A stretch of DNA of 64,000 nucleotides from an uncultured Alphaproteobacteria bacterium (GCA_951812805.1 CATOSZ010000003.1:310001-374000); one strand, 5' to 3'. Positions 1 through 9,782 are shown, numbered from the stretch's first letter. Made by a program: numbers and translations. Notes: generated by a model from the letters alone, not told the origin.

Positions 1-387
1 AGCCACGTCGAGTGGCTGCAAGAGCGCCATCATTGGCCGGGCCTGAAGGCGGTCGCCAAAGTCACCCGGACCCGCGAGTGCGCGGAGAAGACGTCGAGCG
101 AAACCGCCTACTACCTGCTCAGCCAGCCGCTCGACGCCGAGCGCTTCAATCCCGTTGCCCGGGCGCACTGGGGGGTCGAAAACCGCCTGCACTGGTGCCT
201 CGATGTCCAAATGAACGAAGACCAAGACAGAACCCGCAAGGACAATGGACCGCACAATCTCGCCGTCCTGCGCCACATGGCGCTCAATGTCATGCGAAAG
301 GATCCACGAAAAGACTCGCTGCGCGCCAAGTTCAAAATCGCCGCTTGGAACAACGACTATCTCCTGTCACTCCTCGGCAAATTCTGA
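1..387 (+). CDS. ISAs1-family transposase, C-terminal part (partial)
   Basis: The open frame enters from outside the window in frame 1 and stops at 387. Its 128 visible residues match the C-terminus of the transposase encoded at 63121-64000 on the minus strand residue for residue, including SHVEWLQERHH near the start, HWGVENRLHWCLD and the tail LLSLLGKF. ISAs1 transposases are DDE enzymes; the two Asp regions are not in this part. It is presumably the distal part of an intact gene, but this cannot be confirmed here. Confidence 0.85.
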   Translation, partial: SHVEWLQERHHWPGLKAVAKVTRTRECAEKTSSETAYYLLSQPLDAERFNPVARAHWGVENRLHWCLDVQMNEDQDRTRKDNGPHNLAVLRHMALNVMRKDPRKDSLRAKFKIAAWNNDYLLSLLGKF

Positions 388-402
388 AATGCGATTGCCC
401 TG
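1..402 (+). mobile_element. ISAs1-family element, right part (cut by window edge)
   Basis: This is the 3' part of an ISAs1-family insertion sequence. The transposase reading frame is followed after 15 bases by GCGATTGCCCTG ending at 402, which reads CAGGGCAATCGC from the outside and is taken as the terminal inverted repeat. The same end is found at 63106 in opposite orientation. Core chromosomal sequence resumes at 403, just before the stop codon of the neighbouring regulator. The left end lies outside the window, so target duplications cannot be checked. Confidence 0.85.
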
Positions 403-405
403 GTA

Positions 406-828
406 TCAGACCCGGTTCGGGTATCGTTCACCGGCGATCGCCTTCACCAGCTCGAACATCCGCTTGCGGATTTCCGGATCCTCGATCTGGTAATAGGCCC
501 GCACCAGTTCCAGCGTTTCCCGCCGCGACAGCTTCTCCTGGTCGTATTCCTGTTGCCCGCTTTCGGAGAAGCCGGGGCCGGAGACCGCCACCGGCATGTC
601 GTCGAAGAAGAAGGAAACGGGCACATCGAGAATGCGGCTCAATTGATACAACCGGCTGGAGCCGATCCTGTTCGCGCCGCGCTCGTACTTCTGCACTTGC
701 TGGAATGTCAGGCTCAAGGCCGCGCCCAGCTTCTCCTGGCTCATGCCCAAAAGCGTTCGACGCAGCCGGACACGCCCGCCGACATGCACATCGACGGGGT
801 CGGGATGCTCGGAAGTACGTCTTTTCAT
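406..828 (-). CDS. XRE-family helix-turn-helix regulator
   Basis: A 140-residue Cro/CI-type DNA-binding protein. The HTH lies at about residues 15-70 (GRVRLRRTLLGMSQEKLG, then QQVQKYERGANRI). It is followed by SFFFDDMP and a Glu/Arg-rich C-terminus (LSRRETLELVRAYYQIEDPE), a layout common in alphaproteobacterial XRE proteins encoded beside lnt. I chose ATG 828 over an in-frame start 27 bases upstream because family members begin just before the HTH. It is the last gene of the minus-strand run. The ISAs1 copy ends 3 bp beyond its stop codon, so the gene is intact. Its target is unknown. Confidence 0.8.
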   Translation of the reverse strand: MKRRTSEHPDPVDVHVGGRVRLRRTLLGMSQEKLGAALSLTFQQVQKYERGANRIGSSRLYQLSRILDVPVSFFFDDMPVAVSGPGFSESGQQEYDQEKLSRRETLELVRAYYQIEDPEIRKRMFELVKAIAGERYPNRV

Positions 829-920
829 GGGGCACCTGCCGGTTTGCGCCCGCAAGCACTGGGCGCCACAAGACCTACATACTGTAGTATGCCATCAAGT
901 AGCGCAAGAGGCTTGTCAAC

Positions 921-2489
921 TCACCCGGATGGGTGCTCGGCAGGTGGACCACGTCGGAATAGCGCAGAGAAAAACCCAATGAAAACAACTGGAAACCAGG
1001 TCCAATCCGCGAATCGCGAATATAGCGTCGCGTCGGCGAGCGGCGGGGGCAGCATGGCATCGAGCACCCCCGCCTCGCCCAACGGCAGGGCGGCCGCGAC
1101 ACGACCGCGGGCATCGACCACGGCGGATATCCCGGTGTTCGCCGCCCGGATCAGCGGCAGCCCTTGTTCGATCGCGCGAAACCTCGCGATTTCAAAGTGT
1201 TGGCGGGGACCGATGGAATCGCCGAACCAGGCGTCGTTGGTCACGTTCAACAGCCATTGGGGGCGTTCTGCCGGCGTTTCGGTGGCGAAGATCGCCTCGT
1301 AGCAGATCAGCGGCCAAAGCGCCGGCAGGCCCGGGTGGACGAGGGTGCGCGGCCCGGGGCCCGGCGAATAGTCCACCGCGCCCGCGGCGAACTTGTCGAG
1401 GCCGAGATGGCCGAGCAGGTCACGAAACGGCAGGAATTCTCCGAACGGCACGAGATGATGCTTGTCGTAGCCGAAAGCGACCCGACCATCCGGCTGTACC
1501 GCCAGCAGGCTGTTCCGCAAGCGGAGCGGGCCGGTCGGGACGCGGCGCGGGCTGCCGATAAGCGCCAATCCGTCCGCCGGCAGCAGGGCGCCGATGCGCC
1601 GGCGCGCCGCCTCGCTTTCGTCGAGGAAGAAAGGCGTCGCCGTCTCGGGCCAGATCAGCACCGTCCCCGCCGCCGCCGGTGTCTTGGCGCTGAGCGCCAA
1701 GTGCCGTTCGAAATTCGCCTGGCGAAGCTCGCGCCGCCATTTCAGCGCCTGTGCGATATTGGGCTGCACGATTCGCAACGGGACCGAGGCGCCGTCCGCC
1801 GGCAGCGGGCGGGCGAGACGCCATTCACCGAAGCCCCAAAGCAGGCCGAGCGCGACGAAAGCGACAAGGCTGCCCCAACGCCCGCCCGGATGACGCCAGC
1901 GCGCCGGCAAGCTGGCCGCCAACAGAAGCACCGCGGACAGACCGAAAACGCCGGCGATCGACGCGCCCTGCATCAGAGGGTCCGAGAACGCCGCCGCATG
2001 GCCGATCAGGCTCCAGGGAAAGCCGGTGAATAGCCAGCCGCGAACCCATTCCAGCACGACCCAGGCCAACGCCAGGACGACCGGGCGACGCCAGTCTCCG
2101 CCCGGCGCCCGCCGCGCGGCGACGGCGGCCAGGGCCGGAAAGAGGGCCATTCCCGCGGCGAGCCCAAAGACCGCCGGCGCCATCACCAGGGCGTGGCGGC
2201 TCGCGTCGACGAGAAAGGCGTTGGCGACCCAATGCAGTCCCACCAGGAAGTAGCCGAGGCCGAACATCCAGCCGATCAGCCCCGCACCCACCAAGCGACG
2301 GCGTCCATCGATCAACCAGACGAGGCCGACGAACGCGGGCAGCAGCAGGGGCAGGGCATGGAACGGCGGCTGGGCCAGCGCCGCCGAGGCACCCAGGACC
2401 AGGGCTAGAGCGGCGGCACGCCAAGCCGGCTGCCCGGCGATCGCGGCCTCCGGGCGATGCGGCCCTACCGCTTGCGCCCGGCCGGCCAA
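921..2489 (-). CDS. lnt: Apolipoprotein N-acyltransferase
   Basis: Transfers the third acyl chain from phospholipid to the N-terminal cysteine of lipoproteins at the inner membrane. The 522-residue protein has several hydrophobic segments in residues 25-220, then a nitrilase-like domain. The catalytic Glu-Lys-Cys triad is visible: E282 in WPETATPFF, K343 in YDKHHLVPFGEF and C396 in LICYEAIF. The frame opens with TTG at 2489, 4 bases after the corC stop, which indicates translational coupling; no better ATG precedes the first membrane segment. The corC-lnt order is widespread in proteobacteria. Confidence 0.95.
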   Translation of the reverse strand: MAGRAQAVGPHRPEAAIAGQPAWRAAALALVLGASAALAQPPFHALPLLLPAFVGLVWLIDGRRRLVGAGLIGWMFGLGYFLVGLHWVANAFLVDASRHALVMAPAVFGLAAGMALFPALAAVAARRAPGGDWRRPVVLALAWVVLEWVRGWLFTGFPWSLIGHAAAFSDPLMQGASIAGVFGLSAVLLLAASLPARWRHPGGRWGSLVAFVALGLLWGFGEWRLARPLPADGASVPLRIVQPNIAQALKWRRELRQANFERHLALSAKTPAAAGTVLIWPETATPFFLDESEAARRRIGALLPADGLALIGSPRRVPTGPLRLRNSLLAVQPDGRVAFGYDKHHLVPFGEFLPFRDLLGHLGLDKFAAGAVDYSPGPGPRTLVHPGLPALWPLICYEAIFATETPAERPQWLLNVTNDAWFGDSIGPRQHFEIARFRAIEQGLPLIRAANTGISAVVDARGRVAAALPLGEAGVLDAMLPPPLADATLYSRFADWTWFPVVFIGFFSALFRRGPPAEHPSG

Positions 2490-2493
2490 GACG

Positions 2494-3417
2494 TCAATCG
2501 GCCGGGGCGGGCGCCGTATCGGCGACGCGGTGAATGCGCAGCTTCTTGATCCGACGTGGATCGGCCTCGATCACCTCGAACTCGAAGCCGTCGGGATGGC
2601 GCGCGCGCTCGCCGACGCGGGGCAAGCGCCCCAGCAGGGAGACCACGACACCGCCCAGGGTCTCGATGTCCTCGTCGCTCTCGTCCGGCAGCAGGTCGAC
2701 GCCGAAGCGGTCCTCGAAGGTCTCGACCTCGACGCGGGCGTCGGCCTCAAAGCAGATCTCGGACAGCGTGGTGATGGTGTATTCGGCCTCGTCGTCGTGC
2801 TCGTCCTCGATCTCACCGACGATTTCCTCGACCACGTCCTCGATCGTAATCAGGCCGTCGACGCCGCCATACTCGTCGACCACAAGGGCCATGTGGATCC
2901 GGGTCGCTCGCATGCGTTCCAGCAGGGCCAGCGCCGGCATTCGCGGCGGCACGACCAGCGGCTCGCGCAGAATGGCGGCCAACCGGAAGCCCTCGCCGCC
3001 GCCCCAGAAATCCATGATGTCCTTGATATGGACGAAGCCCTTCACCGCATCGAGGTTCTCGCCATAGACCGGCAGACGGGAATGGCGGCCTTCCCGGAAG
3101 GTCCGCATGACCTCGTCCAGATCGTCGTCGATATCGACGGCGACGATGTCGGCCCGGGGTACCATGATGTCGTCGGCCTGCAGCTCGCCGAAGCCCAGGA
3201 TATTGGTCAGCATCGCCCGCTGTTCCGGGTCGAGCGTGTCGCCCTCGTCGGCGTGCTCGTCGATGACGTCCTCGATGCTCTCTTTGAGGTCGCCTTCCCC
3301 GCCGCCGGAGATCCCGCGCAGCAGGTTCTTCAGTCGCTCGCCCAGCGTCGCGGTGGAAGTGTCGGAATCGGCCCCGTGTAAACGGGGCGATCTACTTTGT
3401 GAGGAGTCGTCGTTCAT
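2494..3417 (-). CDS. corC: CorC/HlyC-type CBS-domain protein
   Basis: A 307-residue soluble CBS-pair protein. An acidic N-terminus ([18 protein letters not shown]) leads into the conserved [11 protein letters not shown], then two CBS repeats (about residues 80-200, with [12 protein letters not shown] and [20 protein letters not shown]) and a C-terminal CorC_HlyC domain ending in [10 protein letters not shown]. The membrane DUF21 domain of larger relatives is absent, as in E. coli CorC. A role in divalent-cation or envelope homeostasis is a family assignment, not seen here. ATG 3417 is preferred to a GTG one codon upstream. It lies between ybeY and lnt with very small gaps. Confidence 0.88.
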   Translation of the reverse strand: MNDDSSQSRSPRLHGADSDTSTATLGERLKNLLRGISGGGEGDLKESIEDVIDEHADEGDTLDPEQRAMLTNILGFGELQADDIMVPRADIVAVDIDDDLDEVMRTFREGRHSRLPVYGENLDAVKGFVHIKDIMDFWGGGEGFRLAAILREPLVVPPRMPALALLERMRATRIHMALVVDEYGGVDGLITIEDVVEEIVGEIEDEHDDEAEYTITTLSEICFEADARVEVETFEDRFGVDLLPDESDEDIETLGGVVVSLLGRLPRVGERARHPDGFEFEVIEADPRRIKKLRIHRVADTAPAPAD

Positions 3418-3426
3418 CACCCTGGC

Positions 3427-3942
3427 TCATGCCGTTGTCGACGGACCGCCGCTCTCGGCCGCATAGGGATCCGGAATGCCGAGACGCGCCAGGATGCGGC
3501 GCTCCAGGTCTTCCATTTCCACCGCCGAGCGGTCGTCCTGATGATCGTAGCCCAGAAGATGCAAAAATCCATGCACAACCAGGTGTCCTAGATGCTGGGA
3601 CGCGGATTTGGCCTGCGCGTCCGCCTCGCGCAAGACCACGCCGCGGGCCAGCACGATATCGCCGAGGCTCTCTTCCTCGTCGATATCGACAGCACGCCAA
3701 TCCCAAGGCGCCATCGTCGGAAAGGCGAGCACGTTGGTCGCCCGGTCCCGGCCGCGCCAGGTCTCGTTGAGCTCCCGGCTCATCGCGTCGTCGCCCAGGA
3801 CGACGCATACCTCGCGGCCACGAAGCGCCGCTTCGGCCAGCAGGCCGGCGGCCTCGGCGATTGCGGCGCTTGCCATCTCCGCCGGCTCAGGCCGATCGGT
3901 CGCCCAGGCTGGACACGCGATCCGAACCTCGGTTTTCACCAT
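3427..3942 (-). CDS. ybeY: Endoribonuclease YbeY (16S rRNA maturation)
   Basis: A metal-dependent single-strand endoribonuclease acting in 16S rRNA 3'-end processing and ribosome quality control. The 171-residue protein carries the zinc-binding signature HGFLHLLGYDHQ near residue 130, with the three expected histidines, and the family motif DDAMSRELNETWRGRDRATN upstream. ATG 3942 was chosen; an in-frame GTG lies 9 bases upstream. Either start overlaps the end of the HD hydrolase gene by about 56-65 bases, consistent with coupled translation. Confidence 0.93.
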   Translation of the reverse strand: MVKTEVRIACPAWATDRPEPAEMASAAIAEAAGLLAEAALRGREVCVVLGDDAMSRELNETWRGRDRATNVLAFPTMAPWDWRAVDIDEEESLGDIVLARGVVLREADAQAKSASQHLGHLVVHGFLHLLGYDHQDDRSAVEMEDLERRILARLGIPDPYAAESGGPSTTA

Positions 3943-6223
3943 TGCCGTCACTTTGCTGCCGGGGTCGCGCGGGAAGCGCGGGATATTCGATGCGATTGTG
4001 GAAGACGCCGAGGGTGAGGGTGCGGGCGAACGCCTCCTCGACCTGGGCGAGATCGCGGAAGGTCAACTCGCACTCGTCGAGCTGGCCGTCGGCGACCTTC
4101 TCCTGGATGACCTGGGAGACCCGGTCGCGGACTTCGTTCGGCGCCGGGTTGCCGAGCGCGCGGGTCGCCGCCTCGACAGAATCGGCCAGCAGGAGAATGC
4201 CGGCCTCCCGGCTCTGCGGCTTCGGGCCCGGATAGCGAAACTCCTCCTCCACCACCGCGCCCTCGTCGCCACCGGCCCGCTCCAACGCCTTGGCATAGAA
4301 CCATTTCAGCAAGGTCGTGCCCTGGTGCTGGGTGATCGCCTCCAGAACCACCGGACCGAGGCGTTCGCGCTCGGCGATCTCGATCCCGTCCTGAACGTGG
4401 GAGAGGATGATCCGCGCCGAGGTCTCCGGCGCCAGCCGGTCGTGCTCGTTCTGCTCGCGCTGGTTTTCGGCGAAGTAGCCGGGGCGAACGATCTTGCCGA
4501 TGTCGTGATAGAGCGCCATGACCCGGGCGCGCAGGCCGTTGGCCCCGACCGCGTCGGCCGCCGCCTCGCAAAGATTGCCGACCAGCACGGAAGCGTAATA
4601 GCTGCCGGGTGCGACCAGGGCGAGTCGCTTCAACAGGGGGTTGTCGTTGGAGGCGAGTTCCAGCAGCCGCATGTCCGTCGGCTCGTCGAACAGCTGCTCG
4701 ATCACCGGCAGCAGGCCGAGGGCGAGAACCGCGACGACGAGGCCCGAGGCCGCCGCCGCGCCGAGTTCCGGCAGCTTGGCCGCCCCGAACGTCTCCCCCG
4801 CCAAAAGGGTGGTGATCGGCACCACCGCCATCTGCGCCAAGGCCACCATCAGGCCCGCGCGCAACAGGTCGCTGCGTCGCCGGCAGCCCCGGGCGGCGAT
4901 GCCGGCGACCAGCACGCCGACCATGTAATAGGTAACGAGGCCGATATCCCCGTCCACCCGGTAGGCGACCAGAATGGTCATGCCGATGCCGACCAGGAGG
5001 CTGGTCCGCGCATCAATCAGCAGCGAGACCAGCACCGTGCCGAGCGCCAGCGGCACCAGCAGGGTCGCCGCTTCGGCGGGTATAGCCAGACCTTCGGCGA
5101 TACCGCGTCCGGCGTAATACATGGCGATCGAAACGGCGCCCGAGAATAGCACGATGGTGAGCGTCATCACCGTCTGCTTGCGGTCCAGCATCTGCGCCAC
5201 GCGGCCCCGGCGGAAGAACAGGCCGGCCAGCAGGATGACCCCGGTCAGCAGCAGCGCCATCGCCGCCGTTTCACCCCAGCGCTGCCGGCCGCCCGCGCTC
5301 TCGTTCAGCCAGCGCATGCGCTCCTGCACCGAAGGCGTGATCCGGTCGCCGCTGCGCACCAGCACCTCGCCCGCGCGAATGCGGACGAAGACCGGCTCGA
5401 TCTCCGCCACCGCCTGCTCGCGCAGCTTGCGGGTCGCCGCCTCGTTGGATCTGAGATTCGGGCCCACCAGCAGCAACGCCGTCTCGACGATCCAGGACCG
5501 CACGATGCGCGCCGAGCCGTACTGCACGTCACCCGATCGGGCCTGGATGAGGCGGCGCAGCTGGCGCAGGTCGAAGATGCCGCCCAAATGGAACATGCGC
5601 AGCGACCGCCCGGTCGACAGCACCGAGGCCTCGATACCGCTCTGCTCCGGCAGATCGGCCCGATTGGCGACGATCATCCGGTCGAGGCCCATGTTCAGGA
5701 AGAAGTTGATCGCGATGGCGATATCGAGGGGATCTTCCAGCTTTTCCAGCAGCGGGAAGACCCCGGCCTTGATCGGCACGCCGAGGTCGGTTTCGAAGGC
5801 CGCCCGGCGTTCCACCTGCGTCCCCTCCGCCCCGTCGCGTCGGCGGACCATCTTGCCCACCGCCGCCGAAACCCGGTCGCCGAGATTGAAATAGAGCTCG
5901 GAATCATAGTCGTAGACCGGCAGGACGCGCCCGGCGGCCTCCGCGCGACGCAGCGCCGTCGCCTTGCGATCCTCCAGCAGCACGTCGCGTTCGGCGCGAA
6001 CCGTGCTGGCCGCGACGCTGTCCAGCGCGGGGATCGGCAGCACGCCCGGCACCGGCGGCGCGAAGAGCGCCGTCAGCATGACGACGAAGGCGCCCAGCAA
6101 CGTCAGGTCGAGCGCCGGCCGCCACCGCTTCCAGCGGCCCTGGCCAAGCGCCCGGGCGGCCCGCTCGCGCAATTCCTCGCGGGCGCGCAGCAAATCGTCG
6201 CGCGGCTGGCCCGTGCCCTCCAT
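3887..6223 (-). CDS. 7TM-HD family phosphohydrolase (YqfF/PgpH type)
   Basis: A 778-residue inner-membrane protein: one N-terminal membrane segment (LDLTLLGAFVVMLTALF), a large extracytoplasmic 7TMR-HD-type domain (residues about 65-310), a cluster of hydrophobic segments (about 320-490) and a cytoplasmic HD domain with LYHDIGKIVRPGYF near residue 570 and a later conserved QHQGTTLL. In Firmicutes this architecture includes the c-di-AMP phosphodiesterase PgpH; whether the alphaproteobacterial form shares that substrate is not established here. Its ATG overlaps the phoH stop (TGATG), and the phoH-HD-ybeY order is conserved in several phyla. Confidence 0.9.
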   Translation of the reverse strand: MEGTGQPRDDLLRAREELRERAARALGQGRWKRWRPALDLTLLGAFVVMLTALFAPPVPGVLPIPALDSVAASTVRAERDVLLEDRKATALRRAEAAGRVLPVYDYDSELYFNLGDRVSAAVGKMVRRRDGAEGTQVERRAAFETDLGVPIKAGVFPLLEKLEDPLDIAIAINFFLNMGLDRMIVANRADLPEQSGIEASVLSTGRSLRMFHLGGIFDLRQLRRLIQARSGDVQYGSARIVRSWIVETALLLVGPNLRSNEAATRKLREQAVAEIEPVFVRIRAGEVLVRSGDRITPSVQERMRWLNESAGGRQRWGETAAMALLLTGVILLAGLFFRRGRVAQMLDRKQTVMTLTIVLFSGAVSIAMYYAGRGIAEGLAIPAEAATLLVPLALGTVLVSLLIDARTSLLVGIGMTILVAYRVDGDIGLVTYYMVGVLVAGIAARGCRRRSDLLRAGLMVALAQMAVVPITTLLAGETFGAAKLPELGAAAASGLVVAVLALGLLPVIEQLFDEPTDMRLLELASNDNPLLKRLALVAPGSYYASVLVGNLCEAAADAVGANGLRARVMALYHDIGKIVRPGYFAENQREQNEHDRLAPETSARIILSHVQDGIEIAERERLGPVVLEAITQHQGTTLLKWFYAKALERAGGDEGAVVEEEFRYPGPKPQSREAGILLLADSVEAATRALGNPAPNEVRDRVSQVIQEKVADGQLDECELTFRDLAQVEEAFARTLTLGVFHNRIEYPALPARPRQQSDGNGENRGSDRVSSLGDRSA

Positions 6224-7215
6224 CACGACGAGTCCCCGAGCAGGTCGAGATCGCGTGCGCCATAGGCCTTGACGATGCGGGTCACCAGGGCATGGCGCAC
6301 GACGTCGACATGGGAAAACTCGATGACCCCGACATCGTCGATGCCGCGCAGGATCTCCATCGCGTCGACCAGGCCGCTCTTCGTGCCGAGCGGCAAATCG
6401 ACCTGACTGGGATCACCGGTGACGACCATATGCGCGTTCTCGCCCATTCGCGTCAGGATCATCTTCATCTGGATCGGCGTCGTATTCTGTGCCTCGTCCA
6501 GCACGATAAAGGCGTTCGCCAGCGTCCGTCCCCGCATGTAGGCCAGCGGCGCCACTTCGATGATGCCTTCCTCGCGCCGTTTTATCACGGTTTCGCCGGG
6601 CATCATATCAAACAACGCATCCAGCATCGGCCGCATATAGGGGTCGACCTTCTCTTCCAGGGTCCCGGGCAGGAAGCCGAGCCGCTCGCCGGCCTCGACC
6701 GCCGGCCGGGTCAGGATGATGCGATCCACCCGGCCCTCGCGCAGCATCGAAACGGCGACGGCGACGGCGATATACGTCTTGCCGGTACCCGCCGGGCCGA
6801 GTGCCACGACCAGCGGATGCTCACGGAGTGCGCGGACGTAATCGGCCTGCAGCGGCGAACGGGCCCAGATCGTGCGCTTCTGGGTGCGAATCGCCTCCCC
6901 CTCGCCCTTGCCGTCGCCCGCACCGCCCGAGGCGTCCGCGGCGCTCGCCATGCGCACGGCGCCGTCGACATCGCCGAGGCCCGGCGATTGGCCCCGCTGC
7001 AAGCGCCGGTACAATTCGTTCAAGGCGGCGCCGGCCGTCGCGGCGGCCCCTTCCTCGCCCTGGATCGAGACCCGGTTGCCGCGCGATACCATGGAAACGC
7101 CCAGCTTCTGTTCGATGCGCGCCAGGTTGCGGTCATGTTCGCCGTAAAGTGCGGGCAGCAGCCGGTTGTCCTGAAATTCGAGGACCAGTTGCGGCTGCCG
7201 GGCATCGGCGTTCAT
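6223..7215 (-). CDS. phoH: PhoH-like ATPase
   Basis: A 330-residue PhoH-family NTPase. The N-terminal KH-like domain (about 10-75) precedes a P-loop domain with Walker A GPAGTGKT at residues 140-147 and Walker [10 protein letters not shown] with D240/E241, then [13 protein letters not shown]. The family is linked to RNA metabolism and to YbeY, which is encoded two genes downstream. A longer open frame runs back inside miaB, but ATG 7215 overlaps the miaB stop as ATGA and gives the normal length. Confidence 0.93.
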   Translation of the reverse strand: MNADARQPQLVLEFQDNRLLPALYGEHDRNLARIEQKLGVSMVSRGNRVSIQGEEGAAATAGAALNELYRRLQRGQSPGLGDVDGAVRMASAADASGGAGDGKGEGEAIRTQKRTIWARSPLQADYVRALREHPLVVALGPAGTGKTYIAVAVAVSMLREGRVDRIILTRPAVEAGERLGFLPGTLEEKVDPYMRPMLDALFDMMPGETVIKRREEGIIEVAPLAYMRGRTLANAFIVLDEAQNTTPIQMKMILTRMGENAHMVVTGDPSQVDLPLGTKSGLVDAMEILRGIDDVGVIEFSHVDVVRHALVTRIVKAYGARDLDLLGDSS

Positions 7216-8633
7216 GAGGCCCGCCTTTCCGCCGCCAGGCTGTTCTGTCCGGCCTCGAGCACCCGGACCGGCACGAGATCGCCGATTTGGGCGCCGCCGG
7301 CCTGCAGGTGAACGGCCTGGAGATAGGGGCTGCGGCCGACCAGCTGTCCGTCGTGGCGGCCCGGCCGCTCCAGCAACACGTCGAATTCGGCACCGACCGT
7401 CGCCTGGTTGAAGGCGTGCTGCTGGGCCGCGAGCAGGGCCTGCAAACGGGCGAGCCGATCGCTCTTTTCCGCCTCGTCGACCTGGTCCGGCAGGCTCGCC
7501 GCCGGCGTCCCCGGGCGGGGGCTGTATTTGAAGGAATAGGCCTGCGCATAGCCGACCGCCTCGACCAGGGCGAGGGTCGCCTCGAAGTCCGCCGCGCTCT
7601 CGCCCGGGAAGCCGACGATGAAATCGCCGGAAAGCGCCAGATCCGGCCGCGCGGCACGGAGGCGGGCAACGGTATCGAGATAGTCGGCGACGCGGTGGCG
7701 CCGGTTCATCGCCGCCAGCACCCGGTCGGAGCCCGCCTGGACCGGCAGATGCAGATAGGGCATCAGCTTGTCGCAGTCGCGGTGCGCGTCGATCAGGGCC
7801 GCGCTCATGTCGCGGGGATGGGAAGTGGTGTACCGGATCCGCGCCAGATCTTCGATCTCGGCCAACGCCCGGCACAACGCCGCGAGATCCGCCGGCCCGC
7901 CGTCCGCGCCCTCGCCCCGGTAGGCATTGACGTTCTGGCCGAGCAGGGTGATCTCCCGCGCGCCGCGCGCAACCAGGTCTCGCGCCTCGCCGAGAATATC
8001 GGCCAGCGGGCGGGAAAACTCGGCGCCGCGGGTATAGGGCACGACGCAGAAGGTGCAGAACTTGTCGCAGCCCTCCTGCACGGTCAGGAACGCGCTCGGC
8101 CCGGCGGCCCGCGCCGAAGTGGGCAGATGGTCGAACTTCGCCTCGGCCGGAAACTCCGTGTCGAGCACGCCACGCACCGCCTCGCCGTCCCTCGCATCCG
8201 CGGCGCGGCGCGCGCGGGCCAGCATTTCCGGCAGGCGGTGGTAGGTCTGCGGGCCGAGGACGATATCGACATTGGGCGCGCGGCGGAGGATCTCCTCCCC
8301 CTCCGCCTGGGCGACACAACCGGCGACGGCCAACACCATGCGCCCGCCCTCGTCGGCCTTGCGCTCCTGCAGGCGGCGCAGGCGCCCGAGCTCGCTATAG
8401 GTCTTTTCCGCCGCCTTCTCGCGGATATGGCAGGTGTTGACGATGACCATGTCGGCCCCGTCCGGGCTGTCGGTCAAGCCATAGCCGAGCGGCGCCAGGA
8501 CATCCGCCATCCGTGCGGAATCGTAGACGTTCATCTGGCAGCCGTATGTGCGGATAAAGAGGGATTTGGCCAAGGCCGTTCCGTATTCGTTGCTTTGCGT
8601 TGTCGCCCGTTGTTTCTCCAGCGCCGCCGCCAT
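7212..8633 (-). CDS. miaB: tRNA-2-methylthio-N6-dimethylallyladenosine synthase
   Basis: A radical-SAM methylthiotransferase that adds the 2-methylthio group to i6A37 of tRNAs. In the 473-residue protein the N-terminal UPF0004 domain supplies cluster ligands C32 (YGCQMN), C68 (NTCHIR) and C106 (AGCVAQ). The radical-SAM motif is C189-x3-C193-x2-C196 (CDKFCTFC). A TRAM domain occupies the last 65 residues or so ([16 protein letters not shown]). ATG 8633 is preferred over a GTG one codon upstream. It heads the miaB-phoH-HD-ybeY-corC-lnt run; a 130-base gap to fur could hold the promoter. Confidence 0.95.
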   Translation of the reverse strand: MAAALEKQRATTQSNEYGTALAKSLFIRTYGCQMNVYDSARMADVLAPLGYGLTDSPDGADMVIVNTCHIREKAAEKTYSELGRLRRLQERKADEGGRMVLAVAGCVAQAEGEEILRRAPNVDIVLGPQTYHRLPEMLARARRAADARDGEAVRGVLDTEFPAEAKFDHLPTSARAAGPSAFLTVQEGCDKFCTFCVVPYTRGAEFSRPLADILGEARDLVARGAREITLLGQNVNAYRGEGADGGPADLAALCRALAEIEDLARIRYTTSHPRDMSAALIDAHRDCDKLMPYLHLPVQAGSDRVLAAMNRRHRVADYLDTVARLRAARPDLALSGDFIVGFPGESAADFEATLALVEAVGYAQAYSFKYSPRPGTPAASLPDQVDEAEKSDRLARLQALLAAQQHAFNQATVGAEFDVLLERPGRHDGQLVGRSPYLQAVHLQAGGAQIGDLVPVRVLEAGQNSLAAERRAS

Positions 8634-8763
8634 CACTCAGCACTCACAGGCGGCGACGCGCCACAGCCGCGTTCGCCACGGGCGCCGCCGTTTACACGAT
8701 GGAACCCGCAGGATCAAGCTAAGCCTGCACGGCGCCGACATCAAGTCGAGAACGCCCCGGCAT

Positions 8764-9228
8764 TCAGGTCGACGACCCGTCGCCGCCACGCCCTGAACCG
8801 CCGGATTTCAACGGGACGCCGTAAAGCTCGAGACGGTGGCCGACCAGCCGGTAGCCCATCCGCCGCGCCACCTCGACCTGCAGGCGTTCGATCTCCTCGC
8901 TCTCGAACTCGACGACGGCACCGGTGGTCGTGTCGATCAGGTGGTCGTGGTGATCGCGGGGCTCCAGCTCGTAACGGGCCCGGCCGTCGCCGAAATCATG
9001 GCGCGCGATGAGCCCGCCCTCCTCGAACAGCCGCACGGTCCGATAGACCGTCGCCAGGGAGAGTTGGGCATCGCGCTGGCTGGCGCGGCGATGCAATTCC
9101 TCGATATCGGGATGGTCCTCGGCCAGGGCCAGCACCTCGCCGATCAGCCGGCGCTTGCCGGTGAGCCGCACGCCCTTTTCGGCGCAGAGCCGCTCGAAGG
9201 TGGAAAGTTTCGCGTTCCGCGGCGGCAC
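8764..9228 (-). CDS. fur: Fur-family metalloregulator (Fur/Mur type)
   Basis: A 154-residue ferric-uptake-type repressor. The winged helix is at residues about 15-90 (LTGKRRLIGEVLALAEDHPDI, then LSLATVYRTVRLFEEGG) and the dimer/metal domain has RYELEPRDHHDHLIDTTTG. The CxxC structural zinc pairs of gammaproteobacterial Fur are absent; that is usual in the alphaproteobacterial Fur/Mur branch, which can respond to manganese, so iron specificity is not assured. The start is a GTG at 9228. It lies 10 bases downstream of mucR on the same strand. Confidence 0.85.
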   Translation of the reverse strand: MPPRNAKLSTFERLCAEKGVRLTGKRRLIGEVLALAEDHPDIEELHRRASQRDAQLSLATVYRTVRLFEEGGLIARHDFGDGRARYELEPRDHHDHLIDTTTGAVVEFESEEIERLQVEVARRMGYRLVGHRLELYGVPLKSGGSGRGGDGSST

Positions 9229-9238
9229 GATCCGTCGC

Positions 9239-9661
9239 TTAGCTGTCTTCGCGCCGCCGGGACGTCCCGAGGCCGATCTTCTTCGCCAGCTCGCGCCGTT
9301 GCGCGGCGTAATTCGGCGCCACCATGGGATAGTCCACCGGCAGCCCCCAACGCTCGCGATACTGCTCGGGCGTCATGTTGTAGGCGGTCTTCAGATGGCG
9401 TTTCAGCATCTTCAGCTTCTTGCCGTCCTCGAGGCAGATGATGTACTCGGGCGTGATCGACTTGCGAATCGAGACGGCGGGTTCCGGCCGGCCGGCGACG
9501 TCCGCGATCGCCTCGTTGCCGAGACTGGCGAGACTGTCGTAAACCTGCCGGATCAGGTGCGGGAGATCGCCCACCGCCACCTCGTTGCTCGCCACATGGC
9601 TGGCGACGATGTCGGTGGTCAGTTGCAAGACGTCCACAGGTCGATCTTGCTTGTCCGTCAT
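9239..9661 (-). CDS. mucR: MucR/Ros-family transcriptional regulator
   Basis: A 140-residue Ros/MucR DNA-binding protein, typical of alphaproteobacteria. The zinc-finger region has C76 (IICLEDG), D79 and H89 (KRHLKTA), followed by MTPEQYRERWGLP. The fourth ligand position of classical Ros proteins, His four residues after H89, is Ala93, so zinc binding may be altered or lost; some MucR homologues are known to work without zinc. MucR proteins are global H-NS-like regulators. The upstream 121 bases are shared with the divergent tusA-like gene. Confidence 0.88.
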   Translation of the reverse strand: MTDKQDRPVDVLQLTTDIVASHVASNEVAVGDLPHLIRQVYDSLASLGNEAIADVAGRPEPAVSIRKSITPEYIICLEDGKKLKMLKRHLKTAYNMTPEQYRERWGLPVDYPMVAPNYAAQRRELAKKIGLGTSRRREDS

Positions 9662-9782
9662 AGTAACGGGTCCTCCCAGGACTTGGATTTTCTTTTGTTG
9701 GCACGAATATATGACGGTGGGATCGAATCATCAACGACGCCGCCAAGACGCGGGCGGCCGGTTAGTTGGGGGAGTTCGGAAA

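Noticed and set aside
12-887. Long open frames on the opposite or shifted strand of lnt, corC, terminase, portal and RHS genes, including one spanning the ISAs1 end
   Set aside because: They mirror GC-rich coding sequence, are Arg/Pro/Ala-rich without motifs, and conflict with clearly recognised genes.
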